The notes under the pieces: generated by a model
Database searches by the model: none
The model's input: the letters and a program-made list of their open reading frames with translations, nothing else
Told to the model about the DNA's origin: nothing
Shown here: positions 20,599 to 33,625 of the stretch, one piece after another
Numbering within the stretch: position 1 is the stretch's first letter
Layout: the number at the start of each line of letters is the position of its first letter
Position numbers and translations under genes: made by a program
From: Proteus terrae
GTDB lineage: Bacteria; Pseudomonadota; Gammaproteobacteria; Enterobacterales; Enterobacteriaceae
Direction of reading: 5' to 3'
NCBI RefSeq assembly: GCF_003144325.1
Contig: NZ_PENS01000001.1
Span: 372,001 to 436,000, forward strand
DNA: 64,000 nt

Positions 20599-22044
20599 TT
20601 AAGCAGTACCACCTACGGTGATCTTATCAAGCTTCAACGTTGGTTGACCCACACCAACAGGGAGGCTTTGTCCTTCTTTACCACAAACGCCGACTCCTTT
20701 ATCTAAAGCGAGATCATTACCCACCATAGAGACCTGTTGCATGGCTTCAATACCTGAACCAATCAGAGTTGCCCCTTTAATGGGTTTTGTTATTTTCCCA
20801 TTCTCAATTAAATAAGCTTCTGAAGTTGAGAAAACAAATTTACCCGATGTGATATCAACCTGGCCACCACCAAAGTTTGGTGCATAAATACCGCGATCAA
20901 CGCTGGCAATAATTTCTTCAGGCGAAGATTTGCCTGCTAACATATAGGTGTTCGTCATACGAGGCATAGGAAGATGCGCATAAGACTCACGACGACCATT
21001 TCCTGTTGGTGCAACACCCATTAAACGTGCATTCATCTTATCTTGCATATAGCCTTTTAAGATGCCGTTTTCGATTAAAACATTGTATTGACCCGGAACA
21101 CCTTCATCGTCGATAGCAACAGAGCCTCGACGGCCTTCAAGAGTACCATCATCAACAATCGTACAAAGCTCGGAAGTGACTTTCTCACCAAGGCGACCAG
21201 AAAATACAGATGTTTCACGGCGGTTAAAATCACCTTCTAAACCATGACCCACAGCTTCATGCAATAATACACCCGGCCATCCTGCACCTAATACCACAGG
21301 CATTGTTCCCGCTGGTGCTGCAATCGCAGATAAATTCACTAATGCCATACGTACTGCTTCACGAGCATAAGTGACTGCATGGCTTTCACCATCCAATTTA
21401 GTTAAGAAATAGTCATAACCAAAGCGACCACCACCGCCACTTGCACCACGCTCACGTTTGCCATCTTCTTCCACCAGCACGCTGACAGAAAGGCGAACTA
21501 AAGGACGTACATCAGCGGCTAACGTACCATCAGTTGCAGCAACCAGCACATGCTCATAAACACCAGTTAATGACGCATTAACTTGTTTAACGCGTTTATC
21601 TTCAGCACGAGCGGCTTTATCTACCTCATGCAATAATGCAATTTTCTCTTCGCGAGAGAGGCTTTGCAGAGGATCATTTAAGCTGTATAGCGGAGAATGT
21701 TGAATAGCACCTAAAGTATGGATACGACCATTACCTTTAGCTTGAACAATACTTCGTGCAGCATGAGCACTTTGGTTAAGTGCGTTAAGCGTTAGTTGGT
21801 CAGCATAAGCAAAACCGGTTTTTTCACCGTAAATTGCTCTAACGCCAACACCTTGATCAATATTGTAAGAGCCATCTTTAATAATCTGATCGTCGAGGAC
21901 CCAAGCCTCGTGATAACTGGACTGAAAATAAAGATCACCATAATCAATTTGACGCTGTGCAAGCTGCTCTAGTGTTGATGCTAAATCATCTAAACTAAGT
22001 TTGTTTGCTTCCAACAGACTTTCGCTGACAACAGCTAAACTCAT
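20599..22044 (-). CDS. tldD: Metalloprotease TldD
   Basis: Catalytic half of the TldD/PmbA protease. The 481-residue product carries the zinc-binding [11 protein letters not shown] motif at about residues 262-272 and the C-terminal [14 protein letters not shown] stretch of the family. The start overlaps the nitrilase-family gene by 4 nt (ATGA). A barnase/barstar-like pair lies downstream. Confidence 0.97.
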   Translation of the reverse strand: MSLAVVSESLLEANKLSLDDLASTLEQLAQRQIDYGDLYFQSSYHEAWVLDDQIIKDGSYNIDQGVGVRAIYGEKTGFAYADQLTLNALNQSAHAARSIVQAKGNGRIHTLGAIQHSPLYSLNDPLQSLSREEKIALLHEVDKAARAEDKRVKQVNASLTGVYEHVLVAATDGTLAADVRPLVRLSVSVLVEEDGKRERGASGGGGRFGYDYFLTKLDGESHAVTYAREAVRMALVNLSAIAAPAGTMPVVLGAGWPGVLLHEAVGHGLEGDFNRRETSVFSGRLGEKVTSELCTIVDDGTLEGRRGSVAIDDEGVPGQYNVLIENGILKGYMQDKMNARLMGVAPTGNGRRESYAHLPMPRMTNTYMLAGKSSPEEIIASVDRGIYAPNFGGGQVDITSGKFVFSTSEAYLIENGKITKPIKGATLIGSGIEAMQQVSMVGNDLALDKGVGVCGKEGQSLPVGVGQPTLKLDKITVGGTA

Positions 22045-22901
22045 AATTCTTCTTTATCCTTAACTTTTTTGATTAAGTGGGTCAGTTTCGGGCGAAAACG
22101 GTTATGTTTTACAACTCGGATCTGTTCACGCATACCGTGTAAACTTTCGACACCAACATTCAGCGTTAGCGCACTGACAGCATCAGGGTTCTTTTTCAAG
22201 ACTTTACCCCAGCCATCAACCGCCATAGTATGACCCCAAGTCCGGCGCGTATCATGTGTACCCACTTGTGCTGGCGCTAAGATAATACACTGATTCTCAA
22301 TGGCACGAGCACGTAATAAAGGTTCCCAGTGTGCTTTTCCTGTTAAACGGGTAAAAGCAGCTGGCACAGAGATTATCTCGGCACCTTTTTCTCTTAATGC
22401 TTGGAAAATACCTGGGAAGCGTAAGTCATAACAGATCGTTAAACCTAATTTCCCAACGGGAGTATCAACAACGGTTAAGCGTTCACCACGTTGATAAATA
22501 GAAGACTCATTATATTCACCTTGCTCATCATCAATACTGACATCAAACATATGGATTTTGTCATAACGAGCGCGAATAACCCCTTCATCATCAAACACCA
22601 AGCTACTGCTGGTAATTTGGTCTGGAGAGTCTCGACTAATCAATGGCATAGAACCGACTAAGATCCATACTTTGTAACGCTGAGCCATTTTAGTGATAGC
22701 ATTTTGTAAAGGCCCATCGCCCTGAATTTCAGCGTGTTTATGGTAATCTTTAGAGTTTGAAAAAAGTAACGCATTTTCAGGTGTTAATACAAGCTTCACT
22801 GAATCGGGTAATTGCTTAATCTGTTGCTCAATTTGCGCCAGATTATTTTTTGTGTTTTTACCGCTACAAAGTTGCAAAAGTGCGACATTAACTTTTTTCA
22901 T
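22041..22901 (-). CDS. Carbon-nitrogen hydrolase (deaminated glutathione amidase-like, Nit1 family)
   Basis: Cytoplasmic nitrilase-superfamily amidase of 286 residues. The catalytic Glu42, Lys115 ([10 protein letters not shown]) and Cys157 ([10 protein letters not shown]) are all visible. The nearest known function is Nit1-type repair hydrolysis of deaminated glutathione; this is inferred from the KIHMFDV and CYDLRFP context. It is embedded in a yhdP-nit-tldD run with 4-nt overlaps on both sides, an arrangement known in Yersinia and absent from E. coli K-12. Confidence 0.88.
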   Translation of the reverse strand: MKKVNVALLQLCSGKNTKNNLAQIEQQIKQLPDSVKLVLTPENALLFSNSKDYHKHAEIQGDGPLQNAITKMAQRYKVWILVGSMPLISRDSPDQITSSSLVFDDEGVIRARYDKIHMFDVSIDDEQGEYNESSIYQRGERLTVVDTPVGKLGLTICYDLRFPGIFQALREKGAEIISVPAAFTRLTGKAHWEPLLRARAIENQCIILAPAQVGTHDTRRTWGHTMAVDGWGKVLKKNPDAVSALTLNVGVESLHGMREQIRVVKHNRFRPKLTHLIKKVKDKEEL

Positions 22902-25900
22902 AACGCCTGATTCTCCTTAAGCTGACGCAGTACTTCGTCAATTTTGGGTTGTTCCATAGTTCCGGTCACATGATAACGGATAACTGAAATCTTACTCCAA
23001 AGTGGCCCCAGAACCTTTGATGCCGCAAACACTGCGGCGCCTGCAATTGGGTTTATAGCGAATGCAGTAGCAACACCGACTGTTGCTGAAATCTCTGGCG
23101 TTACCACAACTTGTAGGTCCATTTTACGTTCAAGTAAATCAACTTTCCCACTGATTGCAATATCAGCAATAACACCATCAATTCGGACACTATCAGCATT
23201 CATAATACCTTGATTAATCGTAATTTCACTCTTAATCGAGTCATATTCAAAATGCTCGCTGAAAGTATCTCTAAAATCAAACTGTAATTTACGTAAAAGT
23301 GCATCGAAACTCACAAGGCGAAGTAACTTACCGGCTTGTCCGACATTCACTTTTTCTATCCGCCCTTTACCTAAAGTTGATTTAATATCGCCATTTAAGG
23401 TCGCAAGCTCAAAATTCCACGGCGTATTATGCCATTGTAATGAAAAATCAGCAGAAAGAGGAGATTGCAAAATAGGAACGATATAGCCAAAGTAAGCTGC
23501 CATTTCATCAATTTCATCTGCTTTTAGCTGACCTTGTAGCTTTGTAGTGTTGTTTCCTGCGATATCATCAGACCATTCGCCATTAACATGTAGCTCACCA
23601 CTGCTATTTTCTAATTTACCGTCAGTTAAAAGCAATGTGCCATTACTTTGCTTTAATGAGCCTTGAATTTGCCCTAAAAGCAGACCATTCACCCAACATT
23701 CTCGACATTCAAAATCAATAGAAGGAATATTTTTTACTGAAAATTTCAATTCATTAGGATCAGCAACGTTCGCCATTTTTAACGTTTTCTCTTCTTGGGT
23801 AGAAGAAACAGCATTAAAATAGAGATAATTAATATTCACTTGCCAAGGTGCCGATGCTTCAGGAATAAACACATCGCCTCGTAATTCATTTCCTGAAAAT
23901 GCAAATTTTACACCGTCACTAACGCGCATAATTTCAGTTTGAGGATCACGCCATTTTTGCCCTGCAAAATTTAAGTCAGGCAAACTGATGTGCACATTAT
24001 CAGGAAAAGTGATTTCATTTTCAGATGGCGTTAAAGATGAAAAAGCCATTAATGTTGGCAACCATTTATCACCCTCTAATCCTTTAAGAGCAATAGTTAA
24101 GCGTTGTTGTGAACTCAATTCTGGTAATTTAATAGAAGAAGAAACAAGGTTACCTTGTAATAACCGTAACTGTTTTCCTAATGTCCACTGGCTATTAAGT
24201 TTCCACTGTTTCTCAGCACCTGCATTCACACTTAAGGTTTCACTGTTACCTTTTGCAGAAATAACAATAGGTGGTGAAGTTTTTAAATCTTGCGTTTCAG
24301 GTGCAGTTAATTTGCTACTTAATGCATTGATATTTCCGGTTAAATCGACTTGATAATCGACATCGCCTTTTTCGGGGATCTTCACATCAACGTTGCCACT
24401 CCAAGGAAATACGCCACTAAATTTCTGTTGAATATCGCTAGGCAATCCTTGAATTTTTTGAATATCCCATTGGCCTTTTAAGCCCACATCGACCTGATAA
24501 TTATCCGTATCATTGTGACTTGTAAATGAGAAAGCAAGAGGCTGCCCAAACCAATTAGCCGTTAATGTATCACTCTCAAGTTTGTCATTGTGATAACGAA
24601 ATTGTCCACTTACGCCCTGTAAGGTGGTATCCATAAAATTCAATGTGACATCATTGTTTTTTAAATTAATATCACCAGAAGCAATCACATCTTCACCATC
24701 AAAGGGAATATCTAATTTCAATGTACCATTGATTTTCCCTGCGACTTTAAGCTCTTCAAGTGTATGACCTATACTCGCCATTTGAGAATCTAAGAAATAC
24801 TCTTTCAGCTCGTCGCCTGTGGCTTGAATATCTGCATTAATTAAGATCTTCTCTTGTCGATAGCTCTCAATCACTGCACTTAAATTTGTGGCAGTGGCTT
24901 TGCCCACTTTCGCCTGTGCAGAAGACATCCATAGCCCATCATTTTTAAAATCTAAATTAATATCTAGATCGAATAATACAGGCCATTCGCTATCAAATTT
25001 AAAGGTGGCGTGTTTAACAGGGGCATAAACTTGGAACCACCCTTTGTGATTATCAAAAGGAAAATCGGCGGGATCGCCATGGAAAATAAAGGTTCCATTA
25101 TCGATATTACCCGCAATAATCGCCTCTGAGAGGTATTGTGTAAGCTCTTTACCAACATATTCCTCTGGCAGATAACGCCATGCATCTCCTGCATTTGTAA
25201 CTCTTACACCTGAGAGTATAGAAAGACGCTGATCTTCTCCTTGTTTCTCGTAACGAAAATCACCCGTAACCCATGCTGATGTAGCTTGAACATCTAACCC
25301 TTCACTCCAAAGAGATAAGTCATCTCCAGAATGAGTCCAATAAACTGTTCCTTTCCCTTTCTCAATATTCAGCGGTGCTTTAAACAATTCACCAGTATCT
25401 ATTTCACTGTTTGCTAACGCGAAATTAAGTTCACCGCGTTGCATATTACCTTTTAATTGCCCACTGAAATGTTGTACTGAAGGGATCTCTTGCCAACGCT
25501 TCCAACCCACATTTTCCCATGAGAGATTAATCGCGCTTTGCTCGAAATGCTCAGGCGTGAGATCTAATGCAAAATCATTAACCATCCCAGAAAATTGGCG
25601 ATACTGCCATTGACGAACAAAATCAGGGGTTAAAAAAGAGAATAATGGCAATACAGCATATAGCCTATCTAACTCAATATTTTTGGCACGAATACGCCAT
25701 GCTTCATCATGTTGTTTTTCTTTTGGTTGATAAAGAACGGCTAAATAGCCATCAGGCCACTCTTCACCATCCATGGTAATTTTTCGAGTATAAGGAATAT
25801 CAGCAAGCCAACCATTTTCTTGCCTTCTCATCCGCAGTATTAAGTCTTCAACTTTTAATGCATGTGAGGTTCCATCACTACTCCAATCCATTTCACCTTG

Positions 25901-26698
25901 ATGAATTTGCAACTGACTTCCGGTAATACGCCCTTGAGTAATTTCAATCCAGTTAGATAAACTCGCTTTGGCTTCACCTACTCCGCTATTATTTTTTACC
26001 CACTGACTAAGCCAAGGTGAGATATCAATATCATCAGCAGTAAGAAATACTTTACCGTTATCGATTAAACCGTTCTCTGTGGTATAGAGATCAAGACGTA
26101 CCTTTAATCCGCCATAATGATTAATCGGTGTATCAAGAGTGACTTCACCTTGAGCACGATGACGATTTTTTTGATTTAACCACATCAATTCAGGCACATG
26201 CAATGTACTGGTGTCTCCTGAAGGGGTTAAAAAAACAAAACGGCTTTCAATCAGTTTAAAACGATCAAACTGTTCAAGGAAAATAGAAGAAATATCATCA
26301 GGTTCAGTTAACGTTATATCTCCACTTTGCCCAGTAAAAATAGGACTGTGGTAATTAACATATAACTGTTCAAAAGTTAGCTCACGAAAATGAGGGCGAA
26401 AAGCAAATAATGAACGCCAAACATCAAAAGAAAAAGTGACTTTTTCTACCGTAACGTTCACATCTTTATTGGTTACGTTCAGCCCTTCTACTTGGATCTC
26501 TGGGCCAAAATTTTGCCACTCTCCCATGATTTTTGTCATGGAGACAGGGCTATTGAGTTGCTTCGTAAGATACGATTCTATTTCAGGGCGATAGCTATCT
26601 AAGCGAGGCAGAAAGTAGCGAAATCCGCTTAATACCAAGGCAAAAACGATGAGGCAAAAAACTGTTATCACTAACAGGTATTTAGGCAGCCGCTTCAT
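22898..26698 (-). CDS. yhdP: AsmA-like lipid transport protein YhdP
   Basis: Very large (1266 residues) inner-membrane-anchored periplasmic protein. YhdP, TamB and YdbH form redundant bridges for phospholipid transport to the outer membrane. One N-terminal membrane helix (about 7-28) is followed by a long beta-rich repetitive domain and a C-terminal AsmA-like region (VTPEISATVGVATAFAINPI near residue 1190). Length equals E. coli YhdP. Downstream of rng and coupled to the nitrilase gene by a 4-nt overlap. Confidence 0.95.
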   Translation of the reverse strand: MKRLPKYLLVITVFCLIVFALVLSGFRYFLPRLDSYRPEIESYLTKQLNSPVSMTKIMGEWQNFGPEIQVEGLNVTNKDVNVTVEKVTFSFDVWRSLFAFRPHFRELTFEQLYVNYHSPIFTGQSGDITLTEPDDISSIFLEQFDRFKLIESRFVFLTPSGDTSTLHVPELMWLNQKNRHRAQGEVTLDTPINHYGGLKVRLDLYTTENGLIDNGKVFLTADDIDISPWLSQWVKNNSGVGEAKASLSNWIEITQGRITGSQLQIHQGEMDWSSDGTSHALKVEDLILRMRRQENGWLADIPYTRKITMDGEEWPDGYLAVLYQPKEKQHDEAWRIRAKNIELDRLYAVLPLFSFLTPDFVRQWQYRQFSGMVNDFALDLTPEHFEQSAINLSWENVGWKRWQEIPSVQHFSGQLKGNMQRGELNFALANSEIDTGELFKAPLNIEKGKGTVYWTHSGDDLSLWSEGLDVQATSAWVTGDFRYEKQGEDQRLSILSGVRVTNAGDAWRYLPEEYVGKELTQYLSEAIIAGNIDNGTFIFHGDPADFPFDNHKGWFQVYAPVKHATFKFDSEWPVLFDLDINLDFKNDGLWMSSAQAKVGKATATNLSAVIESYRQEKILINADIQATGDELKEYFLDSQMASIGHTLEELKVAGKINGTLKLDIPFDGEDVIASGDINLKNNDVTLNFMDTTLQGVSGQFRYHNDKLESDTLTANWFGQPLAFSFTSHNDTDNYQVDVGLKGQWDIQKIQGLPSDIQQKFSGVFPWSGNVDVKIPEKGDVDYQVDLTGNINALSSKLTAPETQDLKTSPPIVISAKGNSETLSVNAGAEKQWKLNSQWTLGKQLRLLQGNLVSSSIKLPELSSQQRLTIALKGLEGDKWLPTLMAFSSLTPSENEITFPDNVHISLPDLNFAGQKWRDPQTEIMRVSDGVKFAFSGNELRGDVFIPEASAPWQVNINYLYFNAVSSTQEEKTLKMANVADPNELKFSVKNIPSIDFECRECWVNGLLLGQIQGSLKQSNGTLLLTDGKLENSSGELHVNGEWSDDIAGNNTTKLQGQLKADEIDEMAAYFGYIVPILQSPLSADFSLQWHNTPWNFELATLNGDIKSTLGKGRIEKVNVGQAGKLLRLVSFDALLRKLQFDFRDTFSEHFEYDSIKSEITINQGIMNADSVRIDGVIADIAISGKVDLLERKMDLQVVVTPEISATVGVATAFAINPIAGAAVFAASKVLGPLWSKISVIRYHVTGTMEQPKIDEVLRQLKENQAL

Positions 26699-26743
26699 TT
26701 TTGTCTCCTTTCTGCCATCATATTCATTAGGAAGGCGAATCCA

Positions 26744-28213
26744 TTACATCATCACCACATCAAATTGCTCCTGACTATAGAGTAGCTCAGTTTGCACTTT
26801 CACTTGTTTACCGACAAAAATTTCAACCTCTGCTAATGCATGTGACTCATCACCTTTTAAGGTATCTGCCACTGCTGAAGAGGCGTAAACCAAGAAGCGA
26901 TCTGCATCAATAGTTTTATGTACGCGCACTATTTCACGTAAAATCTCATAACAAACCGTTTCAACTGATTTTACCGTACCTCGCCCTTGGCAAGTTGGGC
27001 AGTCATCACAAAGAACATGTTCGAGACTTTCTCGAGTTCTTTTACGTGTCATTTCGACTAAGCCAAGTTGAGAGAAGCCATTAATCGTTGTTTTCACTCT
27101 ATCTTTACTTAGTGCTTGTTCAAGTGATGCCAATACTCTGCGTTTATGCTCATCATTATTCATATCAATAAAGTCAATAATGATGATACCGCCTAAATTA
27201 CGTAACCGTAATTGACGAGCAATGGCTTGGCTTGCTTCAATATTAGTATTAAAAATCGTTTCTTCTAAATTTCTATGACCAACAAATGCCCCTGTATTGA
27301 TATCAATAGTGGTCATTGCTTCAGTTTGATCGATAATTAGATAACCACCTGATTTCAATTCAACTTTGCGCTCTAAAGCCCGTTGAATTTCACTTTCTAC
27401 ACCATAGAGATCAAAAATAGGCTGATTGCCTTGGTGTAATTCAAGTTTAGCGGTTAATTCAGGAATATATTCACCAATAAATTCCTGTAGTTGATTGTAA
27501 GTTAATTTAGAATCAACTCGTATGCTATCTAATTCAGAACCTGCAAAATCGCGTAAAATACGCTGTGCTAAAGCCAGTTCGCCATAAATTTGAATGCGGG
27601 TTTTATTTCTTTTCTTACGCTCAATAATTTTATTCCATAAGCGTTTAAGAAAAGCGGCATCTTGCTTAATTTCATTCTCGCCAACACCTTCAGCGGCTGT
27701 GCGAATGATAAAACCGCCATTTTCATCACAATACTCTTCAACGAGTTGTTTTAAGCGCTCACGCTCTTCTTCACTATCAATTCGCTGAGAAACACCCACA
27801 TGAGATGCACCAGGCATAAAGACTAAATAACGAGAAGGCAATGTAATATCAGTGGTAAGGCGAGCACCTTTAGTTCCTAAAGGATCTTTAACCACTTGTA
27901 CAATTAAGTCTTGTCCTTGATGCACCAGTTGTGCAATATCACGAACATTAAATTTTTTCTGCTCTTCACCCGCAATACATTCAGTGTGAGGCATAATATC
28001 AGAAGCATGTAGAAAAGCGGCTTTATCCAGCCCGATGTCAATAAATGCAGCTTGCATCCCGGGTAATACGCGACTTACCCGACCTTTATAGATGTTTCCG
28101 ACGATACCTCGTTTAGCTTCTCTTTCGACATGTATTTCTTGAAGTATGCCTCCACGAATATAAGCAACACGAGTTTCAGATGGCGTCACATTCACTAATA
28201 ACTCAGCTGTCAT
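26744..28213 (-). CDS. rng: Ribonuclease G
   Basis: Endoribonuclease related to RNase E, matures the 5' end of 16S rRNA and degrades some mRNAs. The 489-residue product has an N-terminal S1 domain (about 38-128), the catalytic Asp-containing DNase-I-like region (IDINTGAF near residue 305 and IIIDFIDM near 345) and the zinc-link CPTCQGRG. It lacks the long C-terminal scaffold of RNase E. Its ATG overlaps the stop of maf. Confidence 0.97.
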   Translation of the reverse strand: MTAELLVNVTPSETRVAYIRGGILQEIHVEREAKRGIVGNIYKGRVSRVLPGMQAAFIDIGLDKAAFLHASDIMPHTECIAGEEQKKFNVRDIAQLVHQGQDLIVQVVKDPLGTKGARLTTDITLPSRYLVFMPGASHVGVSQRIDSEEERERLKQLVEEYCDENGGFIIRTAAEGVGENEIKQDAAFLKRLWNKIIERKKRNKTRIQIYGELALAQRILRDFAGSELDSIRVDSKLTYNQLQEFIGEYIPELTAKLELHQGNQPIFDLYGVESEIQRALERKVELKSGGYLIIDQTEAMTTIDINTGAFVGHRNLEETIFNTNIEASQAIARQLRLRNLGGIIIIDFIDMNNDEHKRRVLASLEQALSKDRVKTTINGFSQLGLVEMTRKRTRESLEHVLCDDCPTCQGRGTVKSVETVCYEILREIVRVHKTIDADRFLVYASSAVADTLKGDESHALAEVEIFVGKQVKVQTELLYSQEQFDVVMM

Positions 28214-28797
28214 GAAATCTCCTTCTCATTAGCTAGAGACGAAAATTGAGTTATCAACGCTTCGGTTTCAACAAGAGGCAATCCGACAACAGCATGATAA
28301 CTTCCCTCAATCCGTTGAACAAAACGGCCTCCTTTTCCTTGAATACCGTAAGCGCCAGCTTTATCCATTGGCTCTCCTGACTCAATATACGCGCTAATCT
28401 CACTCTCTGTCATCTCTCTAAAAGTGACGTGTGTGACGACTAATTGGCTCAATGTCCGTGTTCTATTAGAGATAGCAATTGCTGTCATCACTTGATGAGT
28501 TGCGCCTGAAAGTGAACGTAGAATTTGCGCGGCATGGGTTTTATCACGAGGTTTTTCAAGAATATGACCATCATGAACCACAATAGTATCAGAGCCCAAT
28601 ACGGGATAATCATGAGGTGCTTGCCTTACACCTTCTTGTGATTTTTCTTTTGCCAAACGAAGAACATACTCTTCTGGCTTTTCACCTTGTTGCCAAATTT
28701 CATCAATTGCTGGCGTGATAATACTAAATTCAATATCTAATAACGCGAGAAGTTCACGTCTCCTTGGCGAGCTGGAAGCAAGGTAAAGCGTGGTCAC
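28210..28797 (-). CDS. maf: Maf-family nucleotide pyrophosphatase YhdE
   Basis: House-cleaning dTTP/UTP pyrophosphatase. I place the start at a GTG at 28797 (195 residues, [13 protein letters not shown]) because the E. coli protein starts at the equivalent residue and AGGAC lies 7-8 nt upstream. An ATG at 28812 in the same frame has a poorer ribosome site and adds five residues. Motifs SSSPRR, the catalytic Asp in SDTIV, and [13 protein letters not shown] are all present. Located between mreD and rng. Confidence 0.93.
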   Translation of the reverse strand: MTTLYLASSSPRRRELLALLDIEFSIITPAIDEIWQQGEKPEEYVLRLAKEKSQEGVRQAPHDYPVLGSDTIVVHDGHILEKPRDKTHAAQILRSLSGATHQVMTAIAISNRTRTLSQLVVTHVTFREMTESEISAYIESGEPMDKAGAYGIQGKGGRFVQRIEGSYHAVVGLPLVETEALITQFSSLANEKEIS

Positions 28798-28849
28798 AAA
28801 TAATGTCCTCATGACGGTAACGCAAAAGTGACCGCCATGATCCAATAAC

Positions 28850-29338
28850 TTAGTGAACTAAAAACTGGTGACGGATTTTGCGAAGCAAAAAATAAAGCCA
28901 TGGCCAAAGAATACCACTGACTGGGCTATTCCAGAATACTTGAGGGTGAAAAGTCACTGGTGAAAGTAAAAATTCCGCCCAAAATACAGCAAGATCAACA
29001 ACGACAACACTGAACATCACCACTAAGGCTTGTTGCCATAACGCTAAATTACAAAAAAGCTGATATTTAAAGGCGATGACATAACTCACTAAAGTATAGG
29101 CCAGTGCATTGACACCTAAGGTCGTTCCTTGGACTAAGTCCATAACCATCCCCAAGACAAATGCGGTTCCGACACTGATACGATGAGGAATTGCTGTTAT
29201 CCAATAAATAAGAAATAACATGGGCCAAATAGGTCTATATACTGCTAACTGTTCTGGCCACGGCATAATTTGTAAAACCAATGCGACAAGAAAAGAGAGC
29301 CAAACAACCCAACGTCCACGACTTTGATATGGATTCAT
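28850..29338 (-). CDS. mreD: Rod shape-determining protein MreD
   Basis: Polytopic membrane component of the elongasome (162 residues, about five membrane helices). Directly follows mreC with a 5-nt gap. The N-terminal [22 protein letters not shown] is typical. Confidence 0.95.
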   Translation of the reverse strand: MNPYQSRGRWVVWLSFLVALVLQIMPWPEQLAVYRPIWPMLFLIYWITAIPHRISVGTAFVLGMVMDLVQGTTLGVNALAYTLVSYVIAFKYQLFCNLALWQQALVVMFSVVVVDLAVFWAEFLLSPVTFHPQVFWNSPVSGILWPWLYFLLRKIRHQFLVH

Positions 29339-29343
29339 CGTGT

Positions 29344-30396
29344 CTACCTACTTCTATTGGTATTAGCTGGTGTATTTGTTGCAGCAGGCGTTGTTGCTGG
29401 TGCCGTGATTCCGTTAGTTCCTTCAGCCGTATTGTCTAACGGCTCTTGAGACATAGAACGAGGAAGCGGTGGCCCTGCTTGTTCATAATTAGGTAATACT
29501 TGAGGCATCAATTGCATTAAACGCTCATTGGCTGCGTGATAAACCTCTGAAGGAAGAGGGGGCTCCCCTGTTTTATCTGAAGCATTCCATAATAAAAGTA
29601 AATAGCGTAAACGCTGTAGCTCTGCTGATGGACGAACATTAATCACGGAATAAGCTCGTTGATTATCTACTTTAACGGAAGATACTACACCAACAGGATA
29701 CCCTTCTGGGAAACGACCGCCCAATCCTGATGTCACTAAAACATCGCCTACACGAATATCAATATTGGCGGGTAATGCTTCTAACAATAAATCATCAGCA
29801 CAACCTGCACCAGAAGCTATAACTCGAATATCGTTACGCAAAACTTGTACCGGTAATGCATGAGAAGTGTCACATATTAATAGGACACGACTCGTAAGCT
29901 CACTTACGGCAATAACTTGTCCTACAACACCCTTATCACTAATAACAGGTTGTCCTTCATAGACACCATCATTGGTGCCTTTATCAATAACCACTTGATC
30001 TCGATAAGGCGTACTATTACCAGACAGCACTTGCGTCACTGTCATTTGTTCATTTTGGCGTAATGGTGAACCAAGTAATTCTCGTAAACGGGCATTCTCT
30101 TGTTTAAATTGTTCAAGTAATTGACTTTCTCCGCTGCGAACTAACAACTCTTTTCTTAACGCCTGATTCTCAAATTGTAAACGCTCACGAGTGGCAAATG
30201 TTTCTGAAATTTGATCAAGGAAACGGCGAGGGCCATTTGCAAGAAAATAGAAGGGACTAACAGCAGTATCAAGATACTGGCGGACTTTAGAAAATGCACC
30301 AATACGATTATCAGCAATCAATAAAGAAATAGCGACAACCACGGCGATTATTAATCTTAGTTGCAGGGAAGGGCCCCGACTAAAAATTGGCTTCAT
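29344..30396 (-). CDS. mreC: Rod shape-determining protein MreC
   Basis: Bitopic inner-membrane protein of the elongasome that bridges MreB and the periplasmic peptidoglycan synthases. Start at 30396 ([15 protein letters not shown], 350 residues), matching E. coli; an ATG 15 nt upstream is also in frame. One membrane helix (about 14-32), a coiled-coil (about 60-110), a beta-domain (about 120-275) and a disordered Pro/Thr/Asn-rich tail ([17 protein letters not shown]). Confidence 0.95.
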   Translation of the reverse strand: MKPIFSRGPSLQLRLIIAVVVAISLLIADNRIGAFSKVRQYLDTAVSPFYFLANGPRRFLDQISETFATRERLQFENQALRKELLVRSGESQLLEQFKQENARLRELLGSPLRQNEQMTVTQVLSGNSTPYRDQVVIDKGTNDGVYEGQPVISDKGVVGQVIAVSELTSRVLLICDTSHALPVQVLRNDIRVIASGAGCADDLLLEALPANIDIRVGDVLVTSGLGGRFPEGYPVGVVSSVKVDNQRAYSVINVRPSAELQRLRYLLLLWNASDKTGEPPLPSEVYHAANERLMQLMPQVLPNYEQAGPPLPRSMSQEPLDNTAEGTNGITAPATTPAATNTPANTNRSR

Positions 30397-30487
30397 AAAC
30401 TCTAAGATCACTCACACGGAGAAGTAAAAGAACAGGCGTTAATATTCTCACCAAGGGGGAATCCATTCTCCCTTGTTAGAATTAATC

Positions 30488-32219
<1,732 letters not shown>

Positions 32220-33194
32220 ATGAAAGCATTATTAGTAGAACAATATGACAACAAGCTCAGTGCCAGCGTACAGAGTGTTGATGAAAAAAAACTTCCTATT
32301 CATGAGGTTATTGTCGATATCCATTACTCAACGCTTAACTATAAAGATGGACTCGCGATCACAGGAAAAGGAAAAATACTGCGCCAATTCCCAATGGTAC
32401 CGGGTATCGATTTTTCAGGTGTTGTTCATCACACCGAAGATCCTCGCTTTCATATTGGTCAACATGTTTTATTAACTGGCTGGGGTGTAGGTGAAAGTCA
32501 CTGGGGTGGTCTTGCACAAAAAGCTGGTGTAAAAGGTGATTGGCTAACTGTAGTACCAGAAGGACTCTCTTTAAAAAATGCCATGACAATTGGGACTGCG
32601 GGTTTTACTGCCATGCTTTGTGTAATGGCATTAGAACAAGGCGGTGTCACTCCTGAAAGTGGTGATATTTTAGTCACTGGAGCCAGCGGTGGTGTCGGAA
32701 GTACCGCCATTAGTTTACTAACAGCATTAGGTTATCAAGTTACCGCACTAAGTGGCAGAGCAAGTAATCATGACTATTTACGCAAACTTGGTGCCAAAAA
32801 TATTATCACTCGTGAAGAATTTGAACCTGCGGGTAGAGCTTTAGATAAACAGCGCTGGGCGGGTGCAATTGATACCGTAGGTGGGCAAATTCTTGCCAAT
32901 ATTCTGTCACAAACAAACTATAACGGAACAGTAGCGGCTTGTGGATTAGCGGGTGGTTTCTCTTTACCAACGACAGTCATGCCTTTTATTTTACGCAATG
33001 TTCGCTTACAAGGCGTCGATTCGGTTTATTTCCCAGCAGAAAAACGCGCTCAAGTTTGGCAACGCCTGTTAAAATTACTGCCAGAAACGTTCTATCGACA
33101 AGCGACGACTGAAATTACGCTTGATGAGGTTCCTCGTTATGCCCAAATGATTATGGATAATCAGGTAACAGGTCGAACCTTAGTAAAACTATAA
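32220..33194 (+). CDS. acuI: Acrylyl-CoA reductase AcuI (YhdH)
   Basis: NADPH-dependent medium-chain reductase that converts toxic acryloyl-CoA to propanoyl-CoA. The 324-residue product matches the YhdH/AcuI family: N-terminal GroES-like domain, cofactor motif TGASGGVGSTAIS (about 156-168), and Ser/Arg of the NADPH-binding GRAS stretch. GAGGGGTCAAG precedes the ATG. Single gene, followed by a long intergenic region. Confidence 0.93.
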   Translation: MKALLVEQYDNKLSASVQSVDEKKLPIHEVIVDIHYSTLNYKDGLAITGKGKILRQFPMVPGIDFSGVVHHTEDPRFHIGQHVLLTGWGVGESHWGGLAQKAGVKGDWLTVVPEGLSLKNAMTIGTAGFTAMLCVMALEQGGVTPESGDILVTGASGGVGSTAISLLTALGYQVTALSGRASNHDYLRKLGAKNIITREEFEPAGRALDKQRWAGAIDTVGGQILANILSQTNYNGTVAACGLAGGFSLPTTVMPFILRNVRLQGVDSVYFPAEKRAQVWQRLLKLLPETFYRQATTEITLDEVPRYAQMIMDNQVTGRTLVKL

Positions 33195-33284
33195 ATTTTT
33201 GGTTTTTATCTGCTTATTTCTGGCATTAATTCACCTTATTTAGTGCCAGAATAAGCTTCTTTGTGTGTAGTAGAGATATCAAGT

Positions 33285-33300
33285 TGTGACGTAGATCACA
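33285..33300. promoter_or_regulatory. Perfect CRP-binding site
   Basis: TGTGA-N6-TCACA (TGTGACGTAGATCACA), identical to the CRP consensus arms. It lies 90 bp after acuI and about 340 bp before aroQ. Its target promoter is not certain: it sits about 220 bp upstream of the best -10 at 33510. Confidence 0.7.
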
Positions 33301-33484
33301 TTTATGATATATATTGATGATTAATCTCAAAGAAGCTTAGATTTCCAGTGACATCAATAAATAACGTGGTGTTATGATTATTTTTTAATCACCTGTTTAT
33401 TTTGCTTTCTCGCATTTACAATCTTGTAAAAACTTTTAACTTTTCATCAAAATAAACCCTTCATTCCCTGATTAGACCAGTATT

Positions 33485-33515
33485 TTGCTGTTATCTTCTG
33501 TGAAATGTCTATAAT
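33485..33515 (+). promoter_or_regulatory. Probable sigma-70 promoter of aroQ-accBC
   Basis: Perfect -10 TATAAT at 33510-33515 with a weak -35 TTGCTG at 33485-33490 (19-bp spacer). Implies a leader of about 105 nt before the aroQ start. Confidence 0.5.
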
Positions 33516-33559
33516 GTCGGACTTTGTGATATGTATCGTAGCATTGGATACAATAAAAG

Positions 33560-33593
33560 ATGACAAAACGAAAAGCACAGGTTATTTTGTCAT
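33560..33593 (+). promoter_or_regulatory. Leader hairpin upstream of aroQ-accBC
   Basis: ATGACAAAA (33560-33568) can pair with TTTTGTCAT (33585-33593) over a 16-base loop. Overlapping ACGAAA and TTTCGT (33569 and 33593 onward) could form a competing stem. It ends about 33 nt before the aroQ ATG. Confidence 0.4.
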
Positions 33594-33625
33594 TTCGTTG
33601 ACGAATTGACGGAGATAGAAGCATA

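Larger units (their letters stand above)
33195..33625. other. Intergenic and leader region before aroQ-accBC
   Basis: About 430 bp. It holds a CRP site, a probable sigma-70 promoter and a leader hairpin, annotated separately. No coding region is seen. Confidence 0.6.
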
